A stretch of DNA of 64,000 bases. It comes from Bacteroidota bacterium. GTDB lineage: Bacteria; Bacteroidota; Bacteroidia; Bacteroidales; Prolixibacteraceae. Both the position numbers and the translations under genes were made by a program. Position 1 is the first letter of the stretch. Each line of letters opens with the position of its first letter. Shown here in pieces: positions 33,786 through 43,163 of this stretch. The stretch spans positions 62,001-126,000 of the forward strand of contig JAHEYU010000005.1 in the NCBI GenBank assembly GCA_023251435.1, read 5' to 3'. Under the pieces are notes generated by a model, which was not told the DNA's origin, ran no database searches, and saw only the letters and a list, made by a program, of their open reading frames with translations.

Positions 33786-35537
33786 ATGAAATCACCACAA
33801 AAACGGTCCTTTACACGTCGAAATTTCATCAGTACATCAGTTGCCGGTACAGCTGGAATATCATTATTGCCAATGGCAACTTGCTGGTCAGATTCAGTAT
33901 CTGCTAGCAATATTTCAGTTGAAGCACTTTCATCAATTGTAAAAAGAAAATTTGGAAACTTTGATTTTGAAGTAACTACATTGGGACTGGGTGGACAGGC
34001 TGCAATACAGTTGACTCCTTCTGATGTTGATCCAACTGCAATAATTATTAAAGCCGTAAAACTTGGTATTAATTATTTTGACACTTCAAATACTTATGGC
34101 AGTAGTCAGTTACATTATAATAAAGCGTTTAAAGTATTAAATCTGATTCCAGGTACCGCAAATTATGATGGAACCCTGAGAAAATCAATTTGGTTAACCA
34201 GCAAAACAAAAATGAAATGGGGTAACCCGGGGTATCCTGAACGTCCGAATGTCACAAATACCCCTGGTGCACCAAATGTGAAGTGTGCAATTGATGACCT
34301 TAAACGTTCACTTTCTCAGATGTTTGGTGATAATAAAGGTACATATCCAGAAGGAGCATACTTGGATATGATGTTGATGCATTCCATAAATACAATTGAA
34401 ACCAATGATGTTTTATATGAAGGATTGGAAACACCATTGGTTTCAAATGGAAATTTTGGCGCTCTGGTTGCCTTGCGGGATTTTCGCGATGGAACCAACT
34501 TTACTGGCATGAATCAAAAAAATGAAAAACTTGTCCGTCATATTGGATTTTCAGGGCATAGTAGTCCCCCTGTAATGGTCGATTTAATACAGCGAGACGA
34601 ATATGGAATTCTTGAAGCTGTTTTAGTTGCAATTAATTCAAATGATAAAACAAAATATAACATGCAGCATAACGTAATACCTGTTGCTTCTGCAAAAGGT
34701 ATGGGCATTATTGCTATGAAAGTATTTGCTGATGCTGCTTTGTATCATAAAGCTCCAAAGTGGTCTGGTTCTCCCGCTGATTTATTTTTGCAGGTTGGAA
34801 CAGCAGAGTTGCCTAGTCGCCCTCTTATCGAATATACCCTGACTACTCCTGGAGTTCATACAGCAATAATAGGTATAGGACATATTGATGAAGATCCGCA
34901 AAAATGTCAGTTAATTCAAAATCTTAATGCTGCTCAAATAGATTCAGATGGAATTACTGAAATTGAAAGAAAAAAAATCGAAGATCTTACAAAAGCACAA
35001 AAACCGAATTCCAACTATTTTCAAATATCTAAAGTCGGACTAACCAAACCCAGAAATATAAGAGTAGTAGACGATAGGTTGCTGTGGGATAACGCATTTG
35101 CAGGGGATTCGCCCGTAACTAATTACGAAATAATGGTTAATGGCAAGAAAGTCGGTGAAATTCCTCATCAGCCTCAGATTCTTAAAAGTAAACCTTTTAC
35201 TTTTAATATTTCTGTAATATCAGGTGATAAAATTGAAGTTTTAGCTGTTGATAAAAGTGGTATGAAGGCTATTGGATTACTTTTGATTTCTTCGATTTCG
35301 GCATCTTCCGATAATAATAAAGTTCAACTTTTTCCGAACCCTGTTCATACAGAATTGACAGTTAGTAATATTGAATCAGTTAATTCCTGGGTTTCAATTT
35401 ATACTGTTGCTGGTAAAAAACTGATCGAAAAAAAAGCAATTGGAACTCAGGCAAAATTCGATGTTTCAAACTTGCCTAAAGGCACATACTTTGTAAAATT
35501 TATTGATGGTAGCAGTGCGAAATTCATCAAAAAATGA
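33786..35537 (+). CDS. Tat-signal aldo/keto reductase with C-terminal T9SS sorting domain
   Basis: A 583-residue protein in four parts: a twin-arginine leader (FTRRNFISTSVAGTAGISLL), an aldo/keto reductase barrel (about 50-415) with Asp-Tyr-Lys-His residues visible in NYFDTSNTYG, TSKTK and MLMHSI, a fibronectin III-like domain (about 420-500), and a type A sorting domain (LFPNPVHTELTVSNI, GKKLIEKKA, LPKGTYFVKFIDG). The barrel has loop insertions. It would be a cell-surface oxidoreductase. A Tat leader combined with a T9SS domain is unusual because known T9SS cargo crosses the inner membrane by Sec. The next gene, convergent, is a second aldo/keto reductase. Confidence 0.88.
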   Translation: MKSPQKRSFTRRNFISTSVAGTAGISLLPMATCWSDSVSASNISVEALSSIVKRKFGNFDFEVTTLGLGGQAAIQLTPSDVDPTAIIIKAVKLGINYFDTSNTYGSSQLHYNKAFKVLNLIPGTANYDGTLRKSIWLTSKTKMKWGNPGYPERPNVTNTPGAPNVKCAIDDLKRSLSQMFGDNKGTYPEGAYLDMMLMHSINTIETNDVLYEGLETPLVSNGNFGALVALRDFRDGTNFTGMNQKNEKLVRHIGFSGHSSPPVMVDLIQRDEYGILEAVLVAINSNDKTKYNMQHNVIPVASAKGMGIIAMKVFADAALYHKAPKWSGSPADLFLQVGTAELPSRPLIEYTLTTPGVHTAIIGIGHIDEDPQKCQLIQNLNAAQIDSDGITEIERKKIEDLTKAQKPNSNYFQISKVGLTKPRNIRVVDDRLLWDNAFAGDSPVTNYEIMVNGKKVGEIPHQPQILKSKPFTFNISVISGDKIEVLAVDKSGMKAIGLLLISSISASSDNNKVQLFPNPVHTELTVSNIESVNSWVSIYTVAGKKLIEKKAIGTQAKFDVSNLPKGTYFVKFIDGSSAKFIKK

Positions 35538-35561
35538 TATTTTTTAAAGAGTCTGCATAGT

Positions 35562-36524
35562 TTAACCACCATATTTAAACAGAGGTGTTTGGTTTAACGC
35601 TTTTAGTTTTATTTCGTTTACCTCTTTTGGGCTAAGCTGACTTAATGTTTCTTTCATATTAATGGCAATTTTAAACAGTTCGGCTTCGCCTGGTGTTAGG
35701 ATGTTTGTTACCGGGTGCGACAAAGTAAAGCGTAATCCCATCCTGATGTCATCTTCGCCCAGAAGTGGTTCGTACCAACATTTTGGATATTTAGACCGGT
35801 CGGCATTTTGAGGCCACGGACCTTTTGCCATCGCTTTCAGGGCAATAATTCCCATTTGTTTTTGTTTGGCAAGTTCGAGTACCTGCGGTCCAAAATTGCC
35901 TGCATTCCAGGTGGCGAAATTAAATGGAAACATGATTGAATCGAAGTCGAAACCATTCATTAAAGCCATTGCCGCTTCAACCGAGTGGGCAGAAAATCCG
36001 ATGTATTTTATTTTTCCTTCTTTTTGCGCTTCCTTAAAAGTTTCGAGTGCTCCACCCGGTGCGAAAATCGTTTTAACATCGTTAAGAGAAGTTACCGCAT
36101 GAAGCTGATAAAGATCGAAATGATCGGTACGAAGGTTTTTTAGAGATTGCTCCAATTCTATACGGGCATCGTCTTTGGTTCGTTTGGTGGTTTTGCATGA
36201 TAGAAATACATTTTTGCGATAAGGTTCCAGTGCCGGACCCAATTTAATTTCAGCATCGCCATACGAAGGCGCCACATCAAAATGGTTTACGCCTGCATCA
36301 ATGGCAAATTTCACAATTGAAGCCGCATCTTCGGGTGTTGCATTTTTTACAATGATTCCACCGAAACCAATAATTGAAAGCATTTCGCCGGTTTTTCCAA
36401 GCGATCTTTTTTCGAGCTTAACAGCCGGAGTTGTTTCCCTTGCAATTAATGAAAGATTGGCCAGGAAAAGACTAAAAACCGGGGCAGCCATTGCTGTTTT
36501 ACTGATAAATTCACGACGTTTCAT
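35562..36524 (-). CDS. Exported aldo/keto reductase
   Basis: A 320-residue NAD(P)-dependent aldo/keto reductase with a Tat-like leader (MKRREFISKTAMAAPVFSLF). The barrel shows LGKTGEMLSIIGFGG, the catalytic Asp and Tyr in NHFDVAPSYGDAE, Lys in CKTTKRT, and His in LYQLHAV. Members with this leader are common in Bacteroidota periplasm. The ATG at 36524 is chosen so that the leader is N-terminal; the frame extends to 36578. It is convergent with the T9SS-tagged reductase and divergent from argH. Confidence 0.88.
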   Translation of the reverse strand: MKRREFISKTAMAAPVFSLFLANLSLIARETTPAVKLEKRSLGKTGEMLSIIGFGGIIVKNATPEDAASIVKFAIDAGVNHFDVAPSYGDAEIKLGPALEPYRKNVFLSCKTTKRTKDDARIELEQSLKNLRTDHFDLYQLHAVTSLNDVKTIFAPGGALETFKEAQKEGKIKYIGFSAHSVEAAMALMNGFDFDSIMFPFNFATWNAGNFGPQVLELAKQKQMGIIALKAMAKGPWPQNADRSKYPKCWYEPLLGEDDIRMGLRFTLSHPVTNILTPGEAELFKIAINMKETLSQLSPKEVNEIKLKALNQTPLFKYGG

Positions 36525-36595
36525 ATCAATTATTTTTAAGGAATAGAACTTTTTTTGAATGCACAAATGTTCATGCAAGTTACAACATATATTAA

Positions 36596-36649
36596 AAAAT
36601 GGGGGTGTTTTGAATAAAAATTCAGTTGAAATACATAAACCCCTATTTT
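36596..36649. promoter_or_regulatory. AAAATRGGGGT inverted pair upstream of argH
   Basis: AAAATGGGGGT (36596-36606) and, on the other strand, AAAATAGGGGT (36649-36639). The G-tract cores are 38 bp apart start to start, exactly as at 30357/30395. The pair ends 5 bases before the argH -7 box, a position suited to an activator or repressor. Confidence 0.5.
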
Positions 36650-36653
36650 GATT

Positions 36654-36661
36654 TATCTTTG
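36654..36661 (+). promoter_or_regulatory. argH -7 box
   Basis: TATCTTTG, an exact TAnnTTTG match, 22 bases before ATG 36684. It shows that the in-frame TTG at 36648 is upstream of the transcript. Confidence 0.75.
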
Positions 36662-36683
36662 GGACATCAAAAATATTCTGATT

Positions 36684-38021
36684 ATGAAACTCTGGGATAA
36701 AGGAACATCGGTAAATGAACTCATCGAAAATTTTACAGTTGGCAAAGATCGTGAAATGGACTTGTACCTTGCAAAATTTGATGTGCTTGGATCAATTGCC
36801 CATGCTAAAATGTTGCAATCGATTGATTTACTTACAAAAAGTGAGCTTGCAGAACTTCATTCAGAACTGACCGAAATTTACCGTGTGATTGAAAACGGAG
36901 GCTTCAGGATTGAGGAAGGTGTGGAAGATGTTCATTCTCAGGTTGAACTGATGCTCACCCGGAAACTGGGTGATGTAGGTAAGAAAATTCATAGTGGTCG
37001 TTCACGTAACGATCAGGTTTTGCTCGACCTTAAACTTTTTACCCGTTCCGAAATTCAGAAATTGGTAATTGCTGCCAACGAATTGTTTGAAAAGCTGCTG
37101 ATAAAAGCCGAAGCCAACAAACAATACCTGATGCCCGGATACACTCATTTACAGGTGGCTATGCCCTCATCTTTTGGTTTGTGGTTTAGCGCTTATGCCG
37201 AAAGTCTGGTAGATGATTTGGTTTTACTGCAGGCTGCCTATAAAATTACCAATCAAAATCCGTTGGGTTCGGCGGCCGGATATGGTTCTTCTTTTCCGCT
37301 CGACCGGCAGATGACCACCGATTTGCTGGGTTTCGAATCTATGAACTACAATGTGATTTATGCCCAAATGGGACGCGGAAAGATGGAGAAAACGGTTGCT
37401 TTTGCTTTGTCGTCGGTTGCTGCAACCATCTCAAAATTCGCTTTCGATGTTTGCTTGTTCATGAGCCAGAATTTTGGCTTCGTTTCTCTTCCTGACGAGC
37501 TGACAACCGGTTCGAGCATAATGCCCCACAAGAAAAATCCCGATGTGTTCGAACTCGTTCGCTCGCATTGTAATAAAATACAGGCGATTCCTTACCAGAT
37601 CAGTTTGATGACCAATAATCTTCCAAGCGGCTATTTCCGCGACCTTCAGATTTTGAAAGAAGTTTTCCTGCCTGCATTTCAGGAATTAAACGACTGCATA
37701 AGCATTGCCGGATTTGCGATTGATAACATGACAGTAAATACCAATTTACTTGCCGACGATCGCTATAAATATGTTTTCAGCGTTGAAGATGTGAATAAAC
37801 TTGTAATGCAGGGAGTTCCATTCCGCGATGCGTACAAACAGGTTGGCAATCAGATTAATGCAGGAACTTATGAGCCAAGTCGCGATATAAATCACAGCCA
37901 TCAGGGAAGTTTAGGAAATTTATGTCTTGAAGATATTGTCGGTAAAATGAAGATTGTCATCGATGGATATAAATTTCAGGAGATAGAAAAAGCCTACACG
38001 AAATTGCTTGGAGAAGTTTGA
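36684..38021 (+). CDS. argH: Argininosuccinate lyase
   Basis: ArgH cleaves argininosuccinate to arginine and fumarate, the last step of arginine synthesis. The 445-residue protein has HSGRSRNDQVLLDLKLF near residue 100, MPGYTHLQVAMP, and the family signature GSSIMPHKKNPDVFELVRS with the catalytic Ser loop. The start at 36684 gives the expected MKLWDKG N-terminus and follows the -7 box at 36654. It is monocistronic; other arg genes are absent apart from the possible ArgE-like deacylase at 26708. The upstream G-tract motifs link it to the amt region. Confidence 0.96.
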   Translation: MKLWDKGTSVNELIENFTVGKDREMDLYLAKFDVLGSIAHAKMLQSIDLLTKSELAELHSELTEIYRVIENGGFRIEEGVEDVHSQVELMLTRKLGDVGKKIHSGRSRNDQVLLDLKLFTRSEIQKLVIAANELFEKLLIKAEANKQYLMPGYTHLQVAMPSSFGLWFSAYAESLVDDLVLLQAAYKITNQNPLGSAAGYGSSFPLDRQMTTDLLGFESMNYNVIYAQMGRGKMEKTVAFALSSVAATISKFAFDVCLFMSQNFGFVSLPDELTTGSSIMPHKKNPDVFELVRSHCNKIQAIPYQISLMTNNLPSGYFRDLQILKEVFLPAFQELNDCISIAGFAIDNMTVNTNLLADDRYKYVFSVEDVNKLVMQGVPFRDAYKQVGNQINAGTYEPSRDINHSHQGSLGNLCLEDIVGKMKIVIDGYKFQEIEKAYTKLLGEV

Positions 38022-38394
38022 ATGCTTCTAATCAACAAGTAAGCATTTAGGATTAAAAGCGAACAGATTGTCAGGATTTGTTAATTTATCGTTATTTGTT
38101 GATTTTTCCTGATTATGATTTTTATCTGAAATTTATTATTAAGTATCTATTGGATAGTGTTTTGAGTGTTTGTTTTGCCTCTTTTCTTCCAGAGCGCCTC
38201 AAATTTGTCATTGTCATTGATTTCTTAGAATTTGAACTTTCTATAAAAAAAAACTACTTTTGCTTTCAGTTTGTAAGAAAAAAGATTGTTTTGCTTATAA
38301 TTTATCAATATTGATCGGTTGATTCGTTCATAATGATTTTGAAACCGATAATTAGGAAGCTTTTTGTGAATACGAAATATTAAAAATATAGATA
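38022..38394. other. 373-base region before gltB
   Basis: Contains the gltB promoter (38231-38262) and a transcribed leader of about 125 bases with an ATCGGTT/AACCGAT inverted repeat (38314-38320/38343-38349). A 78-codon frame at 38078-38314 overlaps the promoter and is not believed. Confidence 0.75.
38231..38262 (+). promoter_or_regulatory. gltB promoter
   Basis: TTTG (38231-38234), a 20-bp spacer and TACTTTTG (38255-38262): a full match to the Bacteroidota housekeeping promoter consensus. Confidence 0.8.
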
Positions 38395-41300
38395 ATGAGT
38401 ATAGGTTTTCCAAAGGCCCAGGGTTTGTATGATCCTGCCAATGAGCATGATAATTGCGGAATTGGCTTTGTGGCTCATATTAAAGGTCAAAAATCGCATG
38501 AAATTGTTGAACGTGGCCTGGAGGTTCTTGAAAATATGGACCACCGTGGCGCAACCGGTTCTGACAATAAAACTGGTGACGGTGCTGGTATTTTAATGCA
38601 AATCCCGGATCAGTATATCAAGGAGGTGTTGAAAGTTAATATTCCGGCTTCAGGTAAATTTGGCACAGGATTGATTTTTTTTCCGCAGGACAAAGAAGAA
38701 GCAAGTATTTGTCAGGAAGTCTTAACAAAGTATATTTTTCAGGAAGGACTTGAGCTGATTGAATACCGCGATGTGGCTGTTGATAGTTCAGCTCCGGGCG
38801 AAATTGCAAAACTTACAGAACCTTATGTAAGGCAGATATTTGTGAAAGCCGATCTTGAGCAGGATGTGCTTGAACAAAAATTATATCTCGCACGCAAGCA
38901 GGCAGCTCAGGAGATAAGGGAATCGGCACTTAAATTCAAAGGGGCATTTTATATTCCAAGTTTATCTTCCAAAACCATTATTTACAAGGGAATGTTAACT
39001 CCGGGTCAGTTAAGGGATTATTACAAAGATTTGACCCATCCAAAATTTACAAGCGCCATCGCTTTGGTACATTCAAGGTTCAGCACCAATACTTTCCCGA
39101 CATGGGATTTGGCTCAGCCTTTCCGTTTGGTGGCTCACAATGGCGAGATCAATACAATCAAGGGAAACCGCATGTGGATGCAGGCTCGCGAAGCATTGCT
39201 TAAATCAGAAGTTTTTGGTGATGATCTGAAAAAACTGTTTCCTGTAATCGAACCCAATAAATCTGATTCGGCTTCATTTGACAATACGCTTGAATTTCTA
39301 CACATGACCGGTCGGTCAATTCCTCACGCGTTGTGTATGATGATTCCTGAATCGTTCAATTCGAAAAATCCGATTCCTGACAGTCTGAAGGCTTTTTACG
39401 AATATCATTCAACCATCATGGAACCGTGGGATGGCCCGGCCTCTATGGTTTTTTCTGATGGCCGCTACATTGGAGGTACACTCGACCGCAACGGATTGCG
39501 TCCTTCTAGATACATTATCACCAAAAACGATATGATCGTTATGGGCTCGGAAGTGGGAGTTCAGACTTTTGCTGCTGAAGAAGTAAAAGAAAAAGGCCGT
39601 TTGCGCCCCGGAAAAATACTGCTTGTTGATACCAAACTTGGTATTATTATTCCTGACAAAGAAGTAAAAGCGCAGTTGAGTTCCCGTAATCCTTATGGTA
39701 ACTGGCTGAAGGAAAATCGTTTGGTGATGGACGATATTGAGGTGAAACAACGAGTTTCTTCATCGCTGGGCGATCAGTTTAATACCTTGTCGAAAGTCTT
39801 TGGCTACTCGAAAGAAGACATGGAAATGATAATCGCTCCGATGGCTATTTCAGGAGTTGAACCAACCAGCTCGATGGGTAATGATACTCCGCTGGCTTGT
39901 TTCTCCGAAAAACCTCATCGTTTCTTCGATTATTTCCGCCAGGTATTTGCGCAGGTAACCAATCCGCCAATTGATTCAATTCGCGAAGGCCTCGTGATGT
40001 CACTGACCAATTACATCGGTTCGCTTCACTCAAATATTCTGGATGAATCGCCGATACACGCGAAACTTATAAAGTTTGACGATCCGATTATTACCAATAC
40101 CGACCTTGGAAAAATAAAAGATCTGAAACATGAGCAATTCTCGCACGCCACATTGCCAATGGTATTTCCGATAAAAGATGGTGTAGAGGGATTTCAGAAA
40201 GCGTTTGATGGATTGCTGAAACTTGCAGAAAAAGCGGTGGATGACAAGAAAAACTTCATCATTCTGTCCGACCGTCAGGTTTCCGAAGAATTTGCGCCAA
40301 TTCCATCATTGCTAGCCGTTGCAGCAGTTCACCATCACCTGATTCAGACCCAGAAAAGGATGCAGATCGGGATCATTGTTGAGACCGGCGAAGCACGCGA
40401 GATTGCACATTTTGCGTTGTTGTTTGGTTATGGAGCCAGTTCGGTGAATCCTTATCTGGCCTTTGCTGCCATCGACGATCTGGTGAAAAGTGGTGAGATT
40501 AAATTGAAATATTCTGAAGCCAGATACAATTACATCAAATCGATTGATAAAGGTTTGCTGAAGGTTTTATCAAAGATGGGCGTATCAACTTTGCGTAGTT
40601 ATCAGGGAGGTCAGTTGTTTGAAGCGCTTGGAATTAGTAATGAGGTAATTAATAAATATTTTACCGGAACTGCTTCTAAATTTGGTGGAATCGGTTTTGA
40701 AGAGATTTGTCAGGAGTCGCTTTTATTCCATAAGGAAGCTTACGGTAAAAAGAAACACCTGATCAATAATAATTTTGAGAGTGCCGGAACTTACCATTAC
40801 CGGAAATACGGCGAACACCATGCATGGAATCCTGAAACAATCGGATTGCTGCAATGGGCTACCCGGACCAACGATTACAGTGTATTCAAGGAATTCAGTA
40901 AAAAGGTAGATGCCGATAATACCAAACCAACGTTTATTCGCGGTTGCCTGAAATACAAAAAGAACCCGATTGATATTTCACTGGTTGAACCTGCCGAAAG
41001 TATCATGAAACGATTTGTTACCGGCGCCATGTCGTACGGATCGATCAGCAAGGAAGCACATGAGGCTTTGGCTGTTGCGATGAATACCATTGGCGGACGA
41101 AGCAACACGGGCGAAGGTGGTGAAGATGCTGAACGTTTTGGAACCAACAAACGAAGCGCTATCAAGCAGGTAGCGTCGGGTCGTTTTGGGGTAACCAACA
41201 ATTACCTGATCAATGCCGATGAGTTGCAGATTAAAATTGCACAGGGCGCAAAACCGGGTGAGGGTGGACAACTTCCCGGATTTAAAGTCAATAATATTAT

Positions 41301-42918
41301 TGCCAAACTCCGGAATTCAACTCCCGGAATTACCTTAATTTCGCCTCCGCCTCACCACGATATTTATTCGATTGAGGATTTGGCACAGCTGATTTACGAC
41401 CTGAAGGTTACCAACCCGAGAGCAAAAGTTTCAGTAAAACTGGTGGCTGAAAATGGGGTAGGTACAATTGCTGCCGGTGTTGCCAAAGCTTTCTCTGATG
41501 TGATAATCATTGCAGGTTGCGAAGGTGGTACTGGTGCCAGTCCGGCCAGTTCTATCAAATTTGCAGGTTTGCCTGCCGAGTTGGGTATTGCCGAAGCGCA
41601 ACAAACTTTGGTAATGAACAACCTTCGCGGTCGTGTGAAATTGCAGGTTGACGGTCAGCTTAAAACGGGCCGCGATGTGGTGATTATGGGAATGTTGGGC
41701 GGCGAAGAATTCGGATTCTCTACATCAGCGCTCATCACTTTGGGTTGCATCATGATGCGCAAATGCCACTTGAATACTTGTCCTGCCGGTATTGCCACAC
41801 AGGACGAAACCCTTCGCAAACGTTTTATTGGCCGCTCCGAATTTGTGATCAATTTCTTCCGTTTTATTGCCGAAGAAGTTCGCGAACATCTTGCAGAACT
41901 CGGATTTACAACTTTCGAAGAAATTGTTGGCCGTGCCGATTTGCTCGAACAGAACAATGAGGTATTGAACTGGAAAATGAAGAAGATGGACTTCTCGAAG
42001 ATCATTTATATGCCTGAAGAAGCCAAACACCACGACATTCACAATACATTTCTAAATATTAAATCGGTTGAAGATCATCTCGACCACACCTTAATTCGCG
42101 AAGCAAATAAAGCCATCAAGAGCAAAGAAAAAGTTTGGCTGTCGCATACCATCACCAATGTTGACCGTACTGTCGGGGCCATGTTGTCAGGTGAAATTTC
42201 CCGTCGTTACGGCGAAGAAGGATTGCCAAACAATACAATCATGGCCAATTTCACAGGAACAGCCGGACAAAGTTTCGGCGCTTTCCTTGTGAAAGGATTG
42301 AGTTTCCGTTTGGAAGGTGATTGTAACGACTACATTGGCAAAGGGCTTTCAGGAGGACGTATCATCGTTGTTCCTCCGGTAGGTACAACTTTTAATCCTG
42401 AAGAAAATATCATCGTTGGAAATACTTCTTTTTACGGGGCAACTTCAGGAGAAGCATACATTCGCGGGGTAGCCGGAGAACGATTCTGTGTACGTAATTC
42501 AGGAGCAAAAACAGTTATTGAAGGTAGCGGCGACCATTGCTGCGAATACATGACAGGCGGCCGTGTGGTTGTGCTGGGAACTACCGGACGTAACTTTGCA
42601 GCCGGGATGAGCGGCGGAATTGCTTATGTACTCGATGAGGAAGGCAATTTCGGATATTTTTGCAACAAAGGGCTGGTTGAACTTGGCCCGGTTGAAGACA
42701 AAGCCGATATCGTTGAATTACAGGATATGATTAACAAGCATTTGCTATATACACAAAGTACAATGGCAGCTAAAATTCTTACCAACTGGGACGAATACCT
42801 TCCAAAATTTGTCAAGGTAATTCCGTTTGAGTATAAGAAAGTGCTTGAAGAACTGAAACTTCGTGAGTTGGAGAAAAAACTTCAGCTGACTGAAGATAAT
42901 CCGAGGCATCAGGAGTAG
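38395..42918 (+). CDS. gltB: Glutamate synthase large subunit
   Basis: GltB makes two glutamates from glutamine and 2-oxoglutarate. The 1507-residue protein matches family length. A 20-residue propeptide precedes the N-terminal nucleophile Cys21 (HDNCGIGFVAHI) of the class II amidotransferase. The central and FMN-binding synthase domains follow, with NTGEGGEDAERFG and CEGGTGASPASS; the [3Fe-4S] cysteines appear in CIMMRKCHLNTCPAGIATQ. The C-terminal GXGXG beta-helix runs GLSGGRIIV, GATSGEAYIRG and MTGGRVVVLG. gltD follows after 245 bases containing repeats and hairpins. Confidence 0.98.
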   Translation: MSIGFPKAQGLYDPANEHDNCGIGFVAHIKGQKSHEIVERGLEVLENMDHRGATGSDNKTGDGAGILMQIPDQYIKEVLKVNIPASGKFGTGLIFFPQDKEEASICQEVLTKYIFQEGLELIEYRDVAVDSSAPGEIAKLTEPYVRQIFVKADLEQDVLEQKLYLARKQAAQEIRESALKFKGAFYIPSLSSKTIIYKGMLTPGQLRDYYKDLTHPKFTSAIALVHSRFSTNTFPTWDLAQPFRLVAHNGEINTIKGNRMWMQAREALLKSEVFGDDLKKLFPVIEPNKSDSASFDNTLEFLHMTGRSIPHALCMMIPESFNSKNPIPDSLKAFYEYHSTIMEPWDGPASMVFSDGRYIGGTLDRNGLRPSRYIITKNDMIVMGSEVGVQTFAAEEVKEKGRLRPGKILLVDTKLGIIIPDKEVKAQLSSRNPYGNWLKENRLVMDDIEVKQRVSSSLGDQFNTLSKVFGYSKEDMEMIIAPMAISGVEPTSSMGNDTPLACFSEKPHRFFDYFRQVFAQVTNPPIDSIREGLVMSLTNYIGSLHSNILDESPIHAKLIKFDDPIITNTDLGKIKDLKHEQFSHATLPMVFPIKDGVEGFQKAFDGLLKLAEKAVDDKKNFIILSDRQVSEEFAPIPSLLAVAAVHHHLIQTQKRMQIGIIVETGEAREIAHFALLFGYGASSVNPYLAFAAIDDLVKSGEIKLKYSEARYNYIKSIDKGLLKVLSKMGVSTLRSYQGGQLFEALGISNEVINKYFTGTASKFGGIGFEEICQESLLFHKEAYGKKKHLINNNFESAGTYHYRKYGEHHAWNPETIGLLQWATRTNDYSVFKEFSKKVDADNTKPTFIRGCLKYKKNPIDISLVEPAESIMKRFVTGAMSYGSISKEAHEALAVAMNTIGGRSNTGEGGEDAERFGTNKRSAIKQVASGRFGVTNNYLINADELQIKIAQGAKPGEGGQLPGFKVNNIIAKLRNSTPGITLISPPPHHDIYSIEDLAQLIYDLKVTNPRAKVSVKLVAENGVGTIAAGVAKAFSDVIIIAGCEGGTGASPASSIKFAGLPAELGIAEAQQTLVMNNLRGRVKLQVDGQLKTGRDVVIMGMLGGEEFGFSTSALITLGCIMMRKCHLNTCPAGIATQDETLRKRFIGRSEFVINFFRFIAEEVREHLAELGFTTFEEIVGRADLLEQNNEVLNWKMKKMDFSKIIYMPEEAKHHDIHNTFLNIKSVEDHLDHTLIREANKAIKSKEKVWLSHTITNVDRTVGAMLSGEISRRYGEEGLPNNTIMANFTGTAGQSFGAFLVKGLSFRLEGDCNDYIGKGLSGGRIIVVPPVGTTFNPEENIIVGNTSFYGATSGEAYIRGVAGERFCVRNSGAKTVIEGSGDHCCEYMTGGRVVVLGTTGRNFAAGMSGGIAYVLDEEGNFGYFCNKGLVELGPVEDKADIVELQDMINKHLLYTQSTMAAKILTNWDEYLPKFVKVIPFEYKKVLEELKLRELEKKLQLTEDNPRHQE

Positions 42919-42922
42919 CGAA

Positions 42923-43047
42923 GCCCCCTTCCCAATTTCCTGCCTGTCGGCAGGAACTCCAAGGGGGAAAGGGAAGGATACTGCAAGTTGCAGCTTTTTC
43001 GCCCTGAAGGGGCAGCACATCAATAGCCCGGGACGAAACACCGGGTT
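42923..43047. repeat. Composite REP-like palindromic element between gltB and gltD
   Basis: Four palindromes in series: outer CCCCCTT (42924-42930)/AAGGGGG (42961-42967) around TCCTGCC/GGCAGGA (42938-42944/42949-42955); CTGCAA-G-TTGCAG (42981-42993) followed by Ts; GCCCTGAAGGGGC (43001-43013); and CCCGG (43027-43031)/CCGGG (43041-43045). The last two resemble a GC-rich element dispersed in many Bacteroidota genomes. Confidence 0.7.
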
Positions 43048-43067
43048 AAAAAAGACAACAAACGTAA

Positions 43068-43115
43068 CCGACCGGAAGATAATGTTATTCAGCGTAATAA
43101 CCTTATTTCGGTCGG
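43068..43115. other. Long imperfect hairpin before gltD
   Basis: CCGACCG (43068-43074) pairs with CGGTCGG (43109-43115), with an inner GTTATT/AATAAC stem (43084-43089/43096-43101). It lies 49 bases before the gltD ATG and may set the gltB:gltD ratio by mRNA processing; that is inference. Confidence 0.5.
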
Positions 43116-43163
43116 AATAGAATAAAAATTAATTTATTGATTTTCTGACAAATTATAATTACC

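Noticed and set aside
38078-38314. 78-codon plus-strand frame before gltB
   Set aside because: It overlaps the consensus gltB promoter, is rich in Phe/Ile/Leu as expected from AT-rich DNA, and shows no family resemblance.
42745-43041. Minus-strand frames across the end of gltB and the palindromic element
   Set aside because: They are shadows of gltB extended through palindromic repeats; no conserved domain.
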